From positions 1 through 5,768 of the forward strand of contig CABSQC010000075.1 of NCBI GenBank assembly GCA_902479835.1: a stretch of DNA of 5,768 bases, read 5' to 3'. The position numbers and the translations under genes were made by a program. This stretch comes from an uncultured Streptococcus sp. (GTDB lineage Bacteria; Bacillota; Bacilli; Lactobacillales; Streptococcaceae). Positions within the stretch are counted from its first letter, which is position 1. The number at the start of each line of letters is the position of its first letter. Below are positions 1 to 5,612 of the stretch, in pieces. The notes under the pieces were generated by a model. It saw only the letters and a program-made list of their open reading frames with translations. It ran no database searches and was not told the DNA's origin.

Positions 1-438
1 CATATAATAGGAATCTGTGTCTTAGTGCTGACGGTGCTTTTTTCTTGGCTATTTCTTGCTGAAAAAACTTCGGATCGCATGCAGGATCAAATGGAACAAG
101 CAAGAAACATAGCGCTGTCGCACTCTTCGATGGCTACAATTGATACGGAGAGTTTCTTCCATGGCAAAGAAGCGTATCTTTCCTTTATCGGAAAAGACCA
201 GGAGGGTCAAGAACTAGCGGTCTTGGTGGCGGAGGCAGATGATCAGGTCTATGCTTACCCTTTAAAAGAGGGAATCAACCAGAAAAAAGCAAAGGCGATT
301 GTGAAAGAGAAGAGCAAAGACGCGATTGATCGGGTAACTTTTGGACGCTTTAAAGGCAAACCGATCTGGGAAGTTAAGTCTGGAAGATCTTATTATGTGG
401 TGGATTTCAAGACTGGGAAAGTAACCAGTGTTTTTTAG
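1..438 (+). CDS. TseB/YpmB-like DUF5590 membrane-anchored protein, 5' truncated by window edge
   Basis: The reading frame is open from base 1 to the TAG at 436-438, so the true start lies upstream; 145 residues are visible. The first ~20 are a hydrophobic membrane segment (HIIGICVLVLTVLFSW), followed by a predicted extracytoplasmic domain. Its fold looks like the tandem PepSY-like repeats of DUF5590 (YpmB, named TseB in Bacillus, a cell-wall elongation regulator that works with a class A/B penicillin-binding protein). The C-terminal YYVVDFKTGKV is the typical last strand of that domain. The GTG at 25 is an internal codon in the middle of the membrane segment and has no ribosome binding site, so it is not the start. 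It lies 16 bp upstream of the aminotransferase, as in the Bacillus ypmB-aspB-asnS order, so the two are probably one operon. Family membership is inferred from context and sequence pattern; the role in streptococci is by homology only. Confidence 0.8.
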   Translation, partial: HIIGICVLVLTVLFSWLFLAEKTSDRMQDQMEQARNIALSHSSMATIDTESFFHGKEAYLSFIGKDQEGQELAVLVAEADDQVYAYPLKEGINQKKAKAIVKEKSKDAIDRVTFGRFKGKPIWEVKSGRSYYVVDFKTGKVTSVF

Positions 439-454
439 GATTTGAGGAGGAAAT

Positions 455-1633
455 ATGAAATTATCAAATCGTGTATTGGAAATGGAAGAAAGCGTGACTT
501 TGGCTGCAAATGCTCGTGCCAAAGCTTTGGCAGCTGAAGGTCGTGATATCTTGAGTTTAACGCTTGGTCAACCTGACTTTGCGACTCCAAAAAACATTCA
601 AGAAGCAGCAGTGGCATCCATCGAGGACGGTCGGGCTAGCTTTTATACGGTAGCGTCTGGACTTCCAGAATTGAAGGATGCCATTAGTGACTATATGAAA
701 GAGTTTTATGGCTATGCTGTCAGCCGCAATGAAGTAGTGGTCGGCACTGGCGCCAAGTTTATTCTTTATGCATTCTTTACTTCTGTTATCAATCCAGGTG
801 ATGAAGTCATCATTCCAACCCCTTGCTGGGTTTCTTATGTAGACCAGGTTAAGATGGTTGAAGGCACACCTGTTACTTTCCAAACAACAGAAGAAAATCA
901 CTTCAAGGCAACGGTAGAGCAACTGGAAGCAGCACGGACAGACAAGACCAAGGTTGTCTTGCTGAATTCACCATCCAATCCAACAGGAATGATCTACAGC
1001 AAAGAAGAACTAGAAGCGATTGGAAACTGGGCTGTTGAGCATGACATCTTGATTTTGGCAGATGATATCTATGGTCGTTTGGTCTATAATGGCAATACTT
1101 TCACGCCAATTTCTAGCTTGTCAGAAGCGATTCGCAAGCAAACCATCGTGATTAACGGAGTTTCAAAAACCTATGCCATGACCGGATGGCGTGTTGGGTT
1201 TGCAGTGGGGGATCCTGAGATTATCGGGGCCATGGCCAAGGTGATCAGTCAAACAACTTCTAATTTGACGACAGTTTCCCAGTATGCTGCCATCGAAGCC
1301 CTAACCGGAGACCAATCTTCTATTGAGATCATGCGCCAAGCTTTTGAAGAGCGCTTGAATACCATTTACCCTTTGTTAAATGAAGTACCTGGTTTCGAAG
1401 CTATCAAACCTCAAGGAGCCTTCTATCTCTTTCCAAATGTGAAGAAGGCCATGGAGATCAAAGGTTACACGGATGTGACGGAATTTACCACAGCGATTTT
1501 GGAAGAAGCTGAAGTAGCTCTCGTCACCGGTGCAGGTTTTGGTGCCCCTGAAAATGTTCGCTTGTCTTATGCGACAGATTTGGATACCCTCAAAGAAGCT
1601 GTTCGTCGACTCAAGGCCTTTATGGAAAAATAA
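455..1633 (+). CDS. aspC: Pyridoxal-phosphate aspartate aminotransferase (class I/II, Ib-type)
   Basis: This is a 392-residue fold-type I aminotransferase of full family length. It transfers the amino group between glutamate and oxaloacetate to make aspartate, in the cytoplasm, with PLP. Visible catalytic features are: phosphate-binding GTGAK at ~97-101; NSPSNPTG at 171-178, whose Asn175 contacts the PLP ring oxygen; LADDIY at 201-206, with Asp203 for the pyridine nitrogen and Tyr206; the Schiff-base Lys238 in SKTYAMTGWRVGF; GAFYLFP at 321-327; and Arg369 (NVRLSYA) for the substrate alpha-carboxylate. The N-terminal LGQPDFATP is typical of the Ib (Thermus/Bacillus AspB) branch. The ATG at 455 has a near-perfect ribosome binding site, GAGGAGG at 444-450. 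It follows the TseB-like gene by 16 bp and is closed by a terminator, so it is likely last in its operon. Exact substrate range (aspartate versus aromatic or other amino acids) cannot be read from sequence; the synteny with asnS favours aspartate. B. subtilis would call it aspB. Confidence 0.93.
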   Translation: MKLSNRVLEMEESVTLAANARAKALAAEGRDILSLTLGQPDFATPKNIQEAAVASIEDGRASFYTVASGLPELKDAISDYMKEFYGYAVSRNEVVVGTGAKFILYAFFTSVINPGDEVIIPTPCWVSYVDQVKMVEGTPVTFQTTEENHFKATVEQLEAARTDKTKVVLLNSPSNPTGMIYSKEELEAIGNWAVEHDILILADDIYGRLVYNGNTFTPISSLSEAIRKQTIVINGVSKTYAMTGWRVGFAVGDPEIIGAMAKVISQTTSNLTTVSQYAAIEALTGDQSSIEIMRQAFEERLNTIYPLLNEVPGFEAIKPQGAFYLFPNVKKAMEIKGYTDVTEFTTAILEEAEVALVTGAGFGAPENVRLSYATDLDTLKEAVRRLKAFMEK

Positions 1634-1641
1634 ACATATCG

Positions 1642-1675
1642 GATCCTTAGCATTGAGCTGAGGATCTTTTTCTTT
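1642..1675 (+). terminator. Rho-independent terminator after the aminotransferase gene
   Basis: A 10-bp stem, GATCCTTAGC (1642-1651) with GCTGAGGATC (1657-1666), contains one G-U pair and has a 5-nt loop. It is followed by a T-rich tract (TTTTTCTTT, 1667-1675). It begins 8 bases after the aminotransferase stop codon and separates that operon from the asnS promoter. Confidence 0.9.
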
Positions 1676-1722
1676 AAAAAAATCAGCTTTTCACAGGTAG
1701 AATCTAGCACTGTAAGCCTTTT

Positions 1723-1733
1723 TATGATACAAT
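1723..1733 (+). promoter_or_regulatory. Extended -10 promoter for asnS
   Basis: TATGATACAAT fits the streptococcal TNTGNTATAAT extended -10 pattern: TG at 1725-1726, hexamer TACAAT at 1728-1733. The -35 position (about 1705-1710, TAGCAC) is a poor match, which is tolerated when an extended -10 is present. Transcription would start near 1740, giving a leader of only ~44 nt. The promoter sits directly downstream of the aminotransferase terminator, so asnS can be transcribed separately from the upstream genes. No -35 consensus was seen. Confidence 0.7.
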
Positions 1734-1783
1734 AAAGAAGATAATGTCTTCGGACAAGTTTAACGAGAAAAGGAAGATGAATG

Positions 1784-3127
1784 ATGACAAAACGGATTAC
1801 TATCATCGAAGTTAAAGACTATGTTGGTCAAGAAGTGACCATCGGTGCTTGGGTGGCCAACAAATCTGGTAAAGGAAAAATTGCTTTCTTGCAATTGCGT
1901 GACGGGACTGCCTTTTTCCAAGGTGTGGCTTTTAAACCAAACTTTATTGAAAAATTTGGGGAAGAAGTGGGAATTGAAAAATTTGATACCATCAAACGCT
2001 TGAGCCAAGAAACGTCAGTCTTTGTGACAGGGATTGTCAAAGAAGATGAGCGCTCAAAATTTGGTTATGAACTGGATATTACAGACATCGAAGTCATCTG
2101 TGAATCGAAAGATTCCCCAACCCCGCCAAAAGAACACGGAACATATTTCTTGATGGACAACCGCCACTTGTGGTTGCGTTCACGCAAACAAGTCGCTGTG
2201 ATGCAAATCCGTAATGCCATCATTTATGCAACTTATGAGTTCTTTGATAAGAATGGCTTTATGAAATTTGATAGCCCAATTCTTTCTGGAAATGCAGCAG
2301 AAGACTCTACAGAACTTTTTGAAACAGACTACTTTGGAACACCAGCCTACTTGAGCCAGTCTGGTCAGCTTTATCTTGAAGCTGGTGCTATGGCCCTTGG
2401 TCGCGTCTTTGACTTTGGTCCAGTATTCCGTGCTGAAAAATCTAAGACTCGTCGTCACTTGACTGAGTTCTGGATGATGGACGCTGAGTACTCATACTTG
2501 ACACATGATGAGTCACTTGACTTGCAAGAAGCTTATGTTAAAGCGTTGCTTCAAGGTGTTCTCGATCGTGCTCCTCAAGCCTTGGAAACCTTGGAACGTG
2601 ATACAGAGCTCTTGAAACGTTATATTGCAGAGCCATTCAAACGCATTACTTACGATGAAGCCATTGATCTCTTGCAAGAACATGAAAACGATGAAGATGC
2701 GGATTATGATCATTTGGAACATGGGGATGACTTCGGCTCACCACACGAAACATGGATTTCAAACCACTTTGGAATACCAACCTTCGTGATCAACTATCCA
2801 GCTGACATCAAGGCTTTCTACATGAAACCAGTTCCTGGTAACCCAGATCGCGTGCTTTGTGCAGACTTGCTTGCGCCAGAAGGGTACGGAGAAATCATCG
2901 GTGGTTCTATGCGTGAGGAAGACTATGATGCCCTTGTAGCGAAGATGGAATCACTTGGTATGGATCGTACAGAGTATGAATTCTACCTTGACCTTCGTAA
3001 ATACGGTACAGTACCACACGGTGGATTTGGTATCGGTATCGAGCGTATGGTTACCTTCGCAGCAGGTACAAAACACATCCGTGAGGCCATTCCGTTCCCA
3101 CGTATGTTGCACCGTATCAAACCTTAA
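1784..3127 (+). CDS. asnS: Asparaginyl-tRNA synthetase (AsnRS)
   Basis: This class II aminoacyl-tRNA synthetase activates asparagine with ATP and attaches it to tRNA-Asn in the cytoplasm. With the start at 1784 it is 447 residues, the usual streptococcal length. The N-terminal OB-fold anticodon-binding domain covers ~17-105 ([12 protein letters not shown] to [11 protein letters not shown]). The class II catalytic core follows: motif 1 around [11 protein letters not shown] (Pro165), motif 2 with [10 protein letters not shown] (Arg216, Glu218), and motif 3 [11 protein letters not shown] (412-422, Arg421). Two adjacent ATGs exist, at 1781 and 1784. The ribosome binding site AAAAGGAAG (1768-1776) is 4 nt from the first and 7 nt from the second, and homologues I recall begin MTKR, so I prefer 1784; 1781 would add one Met. 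The gene has its own promoter and terminator. Its codons are biased toward GGT, CGT and AAC, as expected for a highly expressed housekeeping gene. Retention of AsnRS means direct Asn-tRNA charging rather than sole reliance on the GatCAB route. Confidence 0.97.
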   Translation: MTKRITIIEVKDYVGQEVTIGAWVANKSGKGKIAFLQLRDGTAFFQGVAFKPNFIEKFGEEVGIEKFDTIKRLSQETSVFVTGIVKEDERSKFGYELDITDIEVICESKDSPTPPKEHGTYFLMDNRHLWLRSRKQVAVMQIRNAIIYATYEFFDKNGFMKFDSPILSGNAAEDSTELFETDYFGTPAYLSQSGQLYLEAGAMALGRVFDFGPVFRAEKSKTRRHLTEFWMMDAEYSYLTHDESLDLQEAYVKALLQGVLDRAPQALETLERDTELLKRYIAEPFKRITYDEAIDLLQEHENDEDADYDHLEHGDDFGSPHETWISNHFGIPTFVINYPADIKAFYMKPVPGNPDRVLCADLLAPEGYGEIIGGSMREEDYDALVAKMESLGMDRTEYEFYLDLRKYGTVPHGGFGIGIERMVTFAAGTKHIREAIPFPRMLHRIKP

Positions 3128-3134
3128 TAGACGT

Positions 3135-3156
3135 AAAAACGCCATTAGGCGTTTTT
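3135..3156 (+). terminator. Rho-independent terminator after asnS
   Basis: A perfect 9-bp stem, AAAAACGCC (3135-3143) with GGCGTTTTT (3148-3156), has an ATTA tetraloop. The T run is part of the 3' arm and the A run of the 5' arm, so it could stop transcription from either side. It lies 7 bases after the asnS stop codon. Confidence 0.88.
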
Positions 3157-3182
3157 AACTTTTATCTGGTCCAAAAACTATG

Positions 3183-3189
3183 AAAGGAA
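3183..3189 (+). promoter_or_regulatory. Ribosome binding site that sets the start of the DUF1003 gene
   Basis: AAAGGAA lies 5 bases before the ATG at 3195. An in-frame ATG at 3180 lies upstream of this site and would place it inside the coding sequence, and nothing resembling a ribosome binding site precedes 3180. The downstream ATG is therefore the better start. No clear promoter was found between the asnS terminator and this site. Confidence 0.6.
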
Positions 3190-3194
3190 TTTCT

Positions 3195-3932
3195 ATGCTG
3201 AAAATAGATATCATTGATGGAAAAGAATATGATAGTATTCATGGTGCTTTGATTGCTGACTTGGATCATACCATCCAAACCATGTTGCAGATTTCTTATC
3301 CCGATAGTCAGATGGATGACTTTATTACCTACAAGAATTTAAGTCAGTATTGTATGGAATATTTGTCTCAGATTATTGACCGGGCGAATGAGAAAAATGA
3401 GGCGATCAAGCAACAGGTGACGGCAGTCTTGCCGATGACGGAGGCTCCCTTTAACGTTGAAGACCGCTTGACGGCTAGCTATACCTTTGGTCAGCGGGTG
3501 GCGGATTCAGTTGCACGCTTTGGCGGGTCTTGGACCTTTATTATCAGTTTCATTCTTATGATGGCAATTTGGATGTTGATGAATGTCTTGCATCCCTTTG
3601 GTTGGAATTTTGATCCTTATCCTTTCATTTTGCTCAATCTTGCCCTGTCTACGATTGCGGCGATTCAAGCTCCTTTAATCATGATGAGTCAAAATCGTGC
3701 GGCAGATTATGATCGCCTGCAAGCACGAAATGACTTTAACGTCAATATGGAGTCTGAACGGGAAATTCGTTTGTTGCATACGAAAATTGACCATATGGTG
3801 CAGCAAGACCAGACGGATTTGCTGGAAATTCAAAAGTTGCAAACCGAATTGTTGGTATCCTTGTCTAATCAAGTGAGCCAATTGCGTCAAGAACTGAATC
3901 AAGAAAGAATGAAAGAGGTGGAGAAAATGTAG
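3195..3932 (+). CDS. DUF1003 family membrane protein
   Basis: This is a 245-residue protein of the DUF1003 family, whose biochemical role is unknown. The diagnostic core is present in order: RVADSVARFGGSWTFII (~101-117), a first membrane segment (~112-131), a short loop with WNFDPYPFILLN (~137-148), a second membrane segment (~142-162), and IQAPLIMMSQNR (~157-168). After that comes a charged, heptad-like helical tail (~186-240), likely a cytoplasmic coiled coil. In many family members the N-terminal region has zinc-ribbon cysteines. Here the equivalent stretch (DDFITYKNLSQYCMEYL, ~41-57) has only one Cys, so zinc binding appears lost. The start at 3195 was chosen for its ribosome binding site; using 3180 would add five residues. 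It is 58 bp upstream of the MFS gene with no terminator between, so they are likely cotranscribed. No function should be assigned beyond the family and membrane location. Confidence 0.85.
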   Translation: MLKIDIIDGKEYDSIHGALIADLDHTIQTMLQISYPDSQMDDFITYKNLSQYCMEYLSQIIDRANEKNEAIKQQVTAVLPMTEAPFNVEDRLTASYTFGQRVADSVARFGGSWTFIISFILMMAIWMLMNVLHPFGWNFDPYPFILLNLALSTIAAIQAPLIMMSQNRAADYDRLQARNDFNVNMESEREIRLLHTKIDHMVQQDQTDLLEIQKLQTELLVSLSNQVSQLRQELNQERMKEVEKM

Positions 3933-3990
3933 GCAATTCTAGGTAAGTCTTTTAGAAACACTTAAAATATCAATTGAAAGAGGAAGAACA

Positions 3991-5190
3991 ATGTTTAAAA
4001 GAACTTACAAACGCAATATTCCACTCTTAGCAGGTCTGGAATTCACATCATATTTTGGAATCACTAGTTTCTGGATTTTATTTTTCATTCAAAATGGTCT
4101 TTCCTTGCTTCAGATCGGGCTATTAGAGAGTATCTTTCATGGTACTAGTCTATTGAGCGAAATTCCATCAGGCATGTTGGCGGATCGATTTAGTTACAAG
4201 ACCAATCTCTATTTGGCTCGCTTGGCCAGTATTGGATCCTCGATCTTGATTTTATTTGGTCAGGGGAATTTTTGGATCTATGCCATTGCTATGATGGTCA
4301 ATGCTTGGTCTTATAATTTTGACTCGGGGACCAGTACGGCTTTCTTATATGATTCAGCAGTTGAAGCAGGTCAAAAGGACCGCTATCTTCAGATTTCTAG
4401 CTTTTTGTCTGGTGTGGCAGAAGTCACCCGAACTCTAGGTACAGTTGTTGCTGGTTTCTTTGTTCACGGAGCCTTGGCCTGGACCTATCATATTGCGATT
4501 GGCCTTTCATTAGTTTCCATTCTCTTGATTTTTCTGATGAAGGAGCCAGAAACTAAGAGTGATGAAAGAGATTGCTTAACCTTAAAACGGATATTGGTGG
4601 TGGTGAAACAAGAATGGCAGGAGAAACCGGTCTTATTTTACTGGATGCTCACCTATCAACTGCTAGGAACCATCATGTGTTTGTTTTATTTTTACTACCA
4701 ACAGAAAATCAGTGACTTAGCCAGTTGGCAAGTTTCGCTTATCATGTTGATTGGTAGTGGATTCAATCTCCTAGCGGTTTATCTGGCCAGTCAGATCGGG
4801 AAAAAATGGAATAGTAACCAAGTCTTCCCAATTCTAGTTGCATTGACAGGTTTGGCCTTGCTGTTGGTAGGTTTGAAGACTCCATTCGCCTATCTGAGCG
4901 TCTATCTCTTGACCAATGCCCTTTATGCAGTTTATCAACCTATATACTACAATGATTTACAAATTTATTTGCCTTCCAGTGTACGAGCCACCATGCTTAG
5001 TATAAACTCCATGATGTTTAGTTTGTCTATGATTGTGATTTTCCCTCTGACTGGTTGGTTCATCGATACTTGTGGATTTGTAGCTGTTTTCCTTGTACTA
5101 GGCCTTGTGACCCTCCTATCTTTCCCTCTCTTACTGATTGGATTGAGGAAAATGGGCAAGCTATTAAATAAGGGGACAAAGACGGAATAA
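3991..5190 (+). CDS. Major facilitator superfamily transporter, drug-efflux-like
   Basis: This is a 399-residue polytopic membrane protein with about 12 hydrophobic segments in two halves (roughly 10-184 and 213-385), separated by a hydrophilic loop (~185-212, KEPETKSDERDC). MFS motif A lies in the loop after segment 2: SEIPSGMLADRFSYK (~56-70), with Asp65, Arg66 and Lys70. SGTSTAFLYDSA (~112-123) and LPSSVRATMLSINSM (~327-341) are signatures of the MFS branch that contains many uncharacterised Firmicute exporters. The ATG at 3991 has AGGAAG at 3981-3986. Family members are proton-coupled secondary transporters, often annotated as multidrug or tetracycline-like efflux; substrate and direction cannot be read here. 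The upstream DUF1003 gene is probably in the same transcript. There is no terminator right after the stop; the first plausible one is the hairpin at 5349-5389. The length is normal and no frame damage is seen. Confidence 0.9.
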   Translation: MFKRTYKRNIPLLAGLEFTSYFGITSFWILFFIQNGLSLLQIGLLESIFHGTSLLSEIPSGMLADRFSYKTNLYLARLASIGSSILILFGQGNFWIYAIAMMVNAWSYNFDSGTSTAFLYDSAVEAGQKDRYLQISSFLSGVAEVTRTLGTVVAGFFVHGALAWTYHIAIGLSLVSILLIFLMKEPETKSDERDCLTLKRILVVVKQEWQEKPVLFYWMLTYQLLGTIMCLFYFYYQQKISDLASWQVSLIMLIGSGFNLLAVYLASQIGKKWNSNQVFPILVALTGLALLLVGLKTPFAYLSVYLLTNALYAVYQPIYYNDLQIYLPSSVRATMLSINSMMFSLSMIVIFPLTGWFIDTCGFVAVFLVLGLVTLLSFPLLLIGLRKMGKLLNKGTKTE

Positions 5191-5216
5191 AAGCTCCATA
5201 CGTTCATTTGTCCACC

Positions 5217-5227
5217 TATGTTAAAAT
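5217..5227 (+). promoter_or_regulatory. Orphan extended -10 promoter downstream of the MFS gene
   Basis: TATGTTAAAAT has the same layout as the asnS promoter: TG at 5219-5220, hexamer TAAAAT at 5222-5227. At 17-nt spacing the -35 position (5199-5204, TACGTT) is not consensus. No open reading frame of useful length follows on this strand. A transcript from here would begin near 5234 and meet the hairpin terminator ending at 5389. Confidence 0.45.
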
Positions 5228-5274
5228 AGTACATAGCATGAAATGATGGGGGAATCATCTGATGTAAACAAAAA

Positions 5275-5304
5275 GATTTGAGAAATCATGTAATTTCTCG
5301 AATC
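5275..5304. repeat. 12-bp inverted repeat (hairpin), possible minus-strand or decayed bidirectional terminator
   Basis: GATTTGAGAAAT (5275-5286) pairs with ATTTCTCGAATC (5293-5304) around a 6-nt loop, CATGTA. In plus-strand RNA all pairs form, with one G-U, but no T run follows (the next bases are TCCAATGC). In minus-strand RNA the hairpin has one A-C mismatch and is followed by TTTTTGTTT (complement of 5266-5274), as in a terminator. It may be a bidirectional terminator that lost its plus-side T tract; that is inference. Confidence 0.5.
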
Positions 5305-5315
5305 TCCAATGCTAG

Positions 5316-5340
5316 TATTGATCCCCAAAAGTTAGACAAA
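5316..5340. mobile_element. Possible terminal inverted repeat remnant of an IS3-family (IS150-group) element
   Basis: TATTGATCCCCAAAAGTTAG followed by ACAAA resembles, from memory, the TGTACTGACCCC / AAAAGTTGGACA type ends of IS150-group insertion sequences. Those are common in streptococci, for example the IS861-like elements. No transposase reading frame or clear target-site duplication is present, so at most a solo end or scar remains. An imperfect inverted match (14 of 16 positions with 5323-5338) occurs at 5571-5586, but inside a terminator hairpin. The assignment is based on recall of end sequences and is tentative. Confidence 0.35.
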
Positions 5341-5348
5341 TAATGTAA

Positions 5349-5393
5349 AAAAGGACTTAGTTCTGTATTGCACAGGACTAGGTCCTTTTGGTT
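5349..5393 (+). terminator. Strong plus-strand intrinsic terminator, 18-bp stem
   Basis: AAAAGGACTTAGTTCTGT (5349-5366) pairs with ACAGGACTAGGTCCTTTT (5372-5389) around the loop ATTGC. Both imperfections are G-U pairs in plus-strand RNA; they would be A-C mismatches in minus-strand RNA, so the hairpin favours plus-strand transcripts. TTTTGGTTTGTT forms the 3' tail. It is the first credible stop for the MFS transcript (~160 nt past its stop codon) or for a transcript from the orphan promoter at 5217. It may have been carried in by the adjacent IS-like end. Confidence 0.8.
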
Positions 5394-5538
5394 TGTTCCT
5401 ACTTCACTGATTGTGTTAGGAATCAAAATCGCCTATGAGAACTCATCCTGGTAGTTTTTTAATAGGCTGGTCTGTATTTTACTTAATCTCTCCTTCATAG
5501 GAAGAAGTCGGACAGCAACGACTCTTTCAGTTGCTTTC

Positions 5539-5587
5539 AAAAAAAAATACCCGAAAAATTAGATTTTTTCTATCTAACTTTTCGGGT
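5539..5587 (-). terminator. Rho-independent terminator of the hemolysin III gene
   Basis: Read on the minus strand, ACCCGAAAAGTTAGAT (5587-5572) pairs with ATCTAATTTTTCGGGT (5564-5549), a 16-bp stem with a 7-nt loop. A nine-T tract follows (complement of the A run 5539-5547). The only irregular position is a G-U pair in minus-strand RNA and an A-C mismatch on the plus strand, so it is built for the minus-strand gene. It starts 25 bases after that gene's stop codon. Confidence 0.88.
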
Positions 5588-5612
5588 GTGGTTTAAAAGA
5601 CTAGAGGCTGTA

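Larger units (their letters stand above)
5191..5612. other. Convergent intergenic region with scar-like elements and no convincing gene
   Basis: This 422-bp gap lies between the plus-strand MFS gene and the minus-strand hemolysin III gene. From left to right it contains: an orphan extended -10 (5217-5227); a ribosome-binding-site-like GGGGGAA (5248-5254) before an ATG-TAA (5262-5267); a 12-bp hairpin (5275-5304); an IS3-end-like sequence (5316-5340); a plus-strand terminator (5349-5393); ~145 bp with no supported feature (5394-5538) apart from short open frames; and the minus-strand terminator of hemolysin III (5539-5587). No open frame in it exceeds ~40 codons or shows a recognisable family. 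Confidence 0.75.

Noticed and set aside
25..438. GTG at 25 as the start of the first gene
   Set aside because: The frame is open to base 1, the GTG lies inside the membrane segment, and no ribosome binding site precedes it. The gene is truncated by the window edge.
557..922. Long antisense open frames under the aminotransferase, and similar ones under asnS, DUF1003 and the MFS gene
   Set aside because: They lie entirely opposite well-supported genes, lack ribosome binding sites and show no family features.
1734..1783. T-box riboswitch in the asnS leader
   Set aside because: The space between the promoter and the start codon is only ~50 nt and lacks the T-box sequence and an antiterminator/terminator pair. 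The upstream hairpin at 1642 lies before the promoter and belongs to the aminotransferase gene.
2955..3158. Plus-strand 67-codon frame overlapping the 3' end of asnS
   Set aside because: It overlaps asnS in another frame, has no ribosome binding site, and asnS is certain from its class II motifs. It is a shadow frame.
3933..3990. Separate promoter for the MFS gene (TAAAAT at 3963-3968)
   Set aside because: There is no TG extension and no -35-like hexamer at a suitable distance. Cotranscription with the DUF1003 gene explains the spacing better.
4965..5258. Minus-strand 97-codon frame overlapping the end of the MFS gene
   Set aside because: Most of it is antisense to conserved MFS coding sequence. 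It has no credible ribosome binding site and its composition is unlike a known protein.
5396..5422. Small inverted repeat TTCCTA / TAGGAA as a regulatory hairpin
   Set aside because: It is only 6 bp with a 15-nt loop and no T tract, which is expected by chance in this composition.
5435..5500. 21-codon plus-strand hydrophobic peptide (begins MRTHPGSFLIGW) as a type I toxin
   Set aside because: The nearest Shine-Dalgarno-like AGGA (5418-5421) is 13 nt from the ATG, no promoter is seen between the terminator at 5393 and the ATG, and no antisense RNA signals are evident. It is probably chance.
5191..5612. BOX or RUP repeat, CRISPR array, tRNA
   Set aside because: None of the recalled BOX/RUP core sequences, no regularly spaced direct repeats and no cloverleaf-forming sequence were seen.
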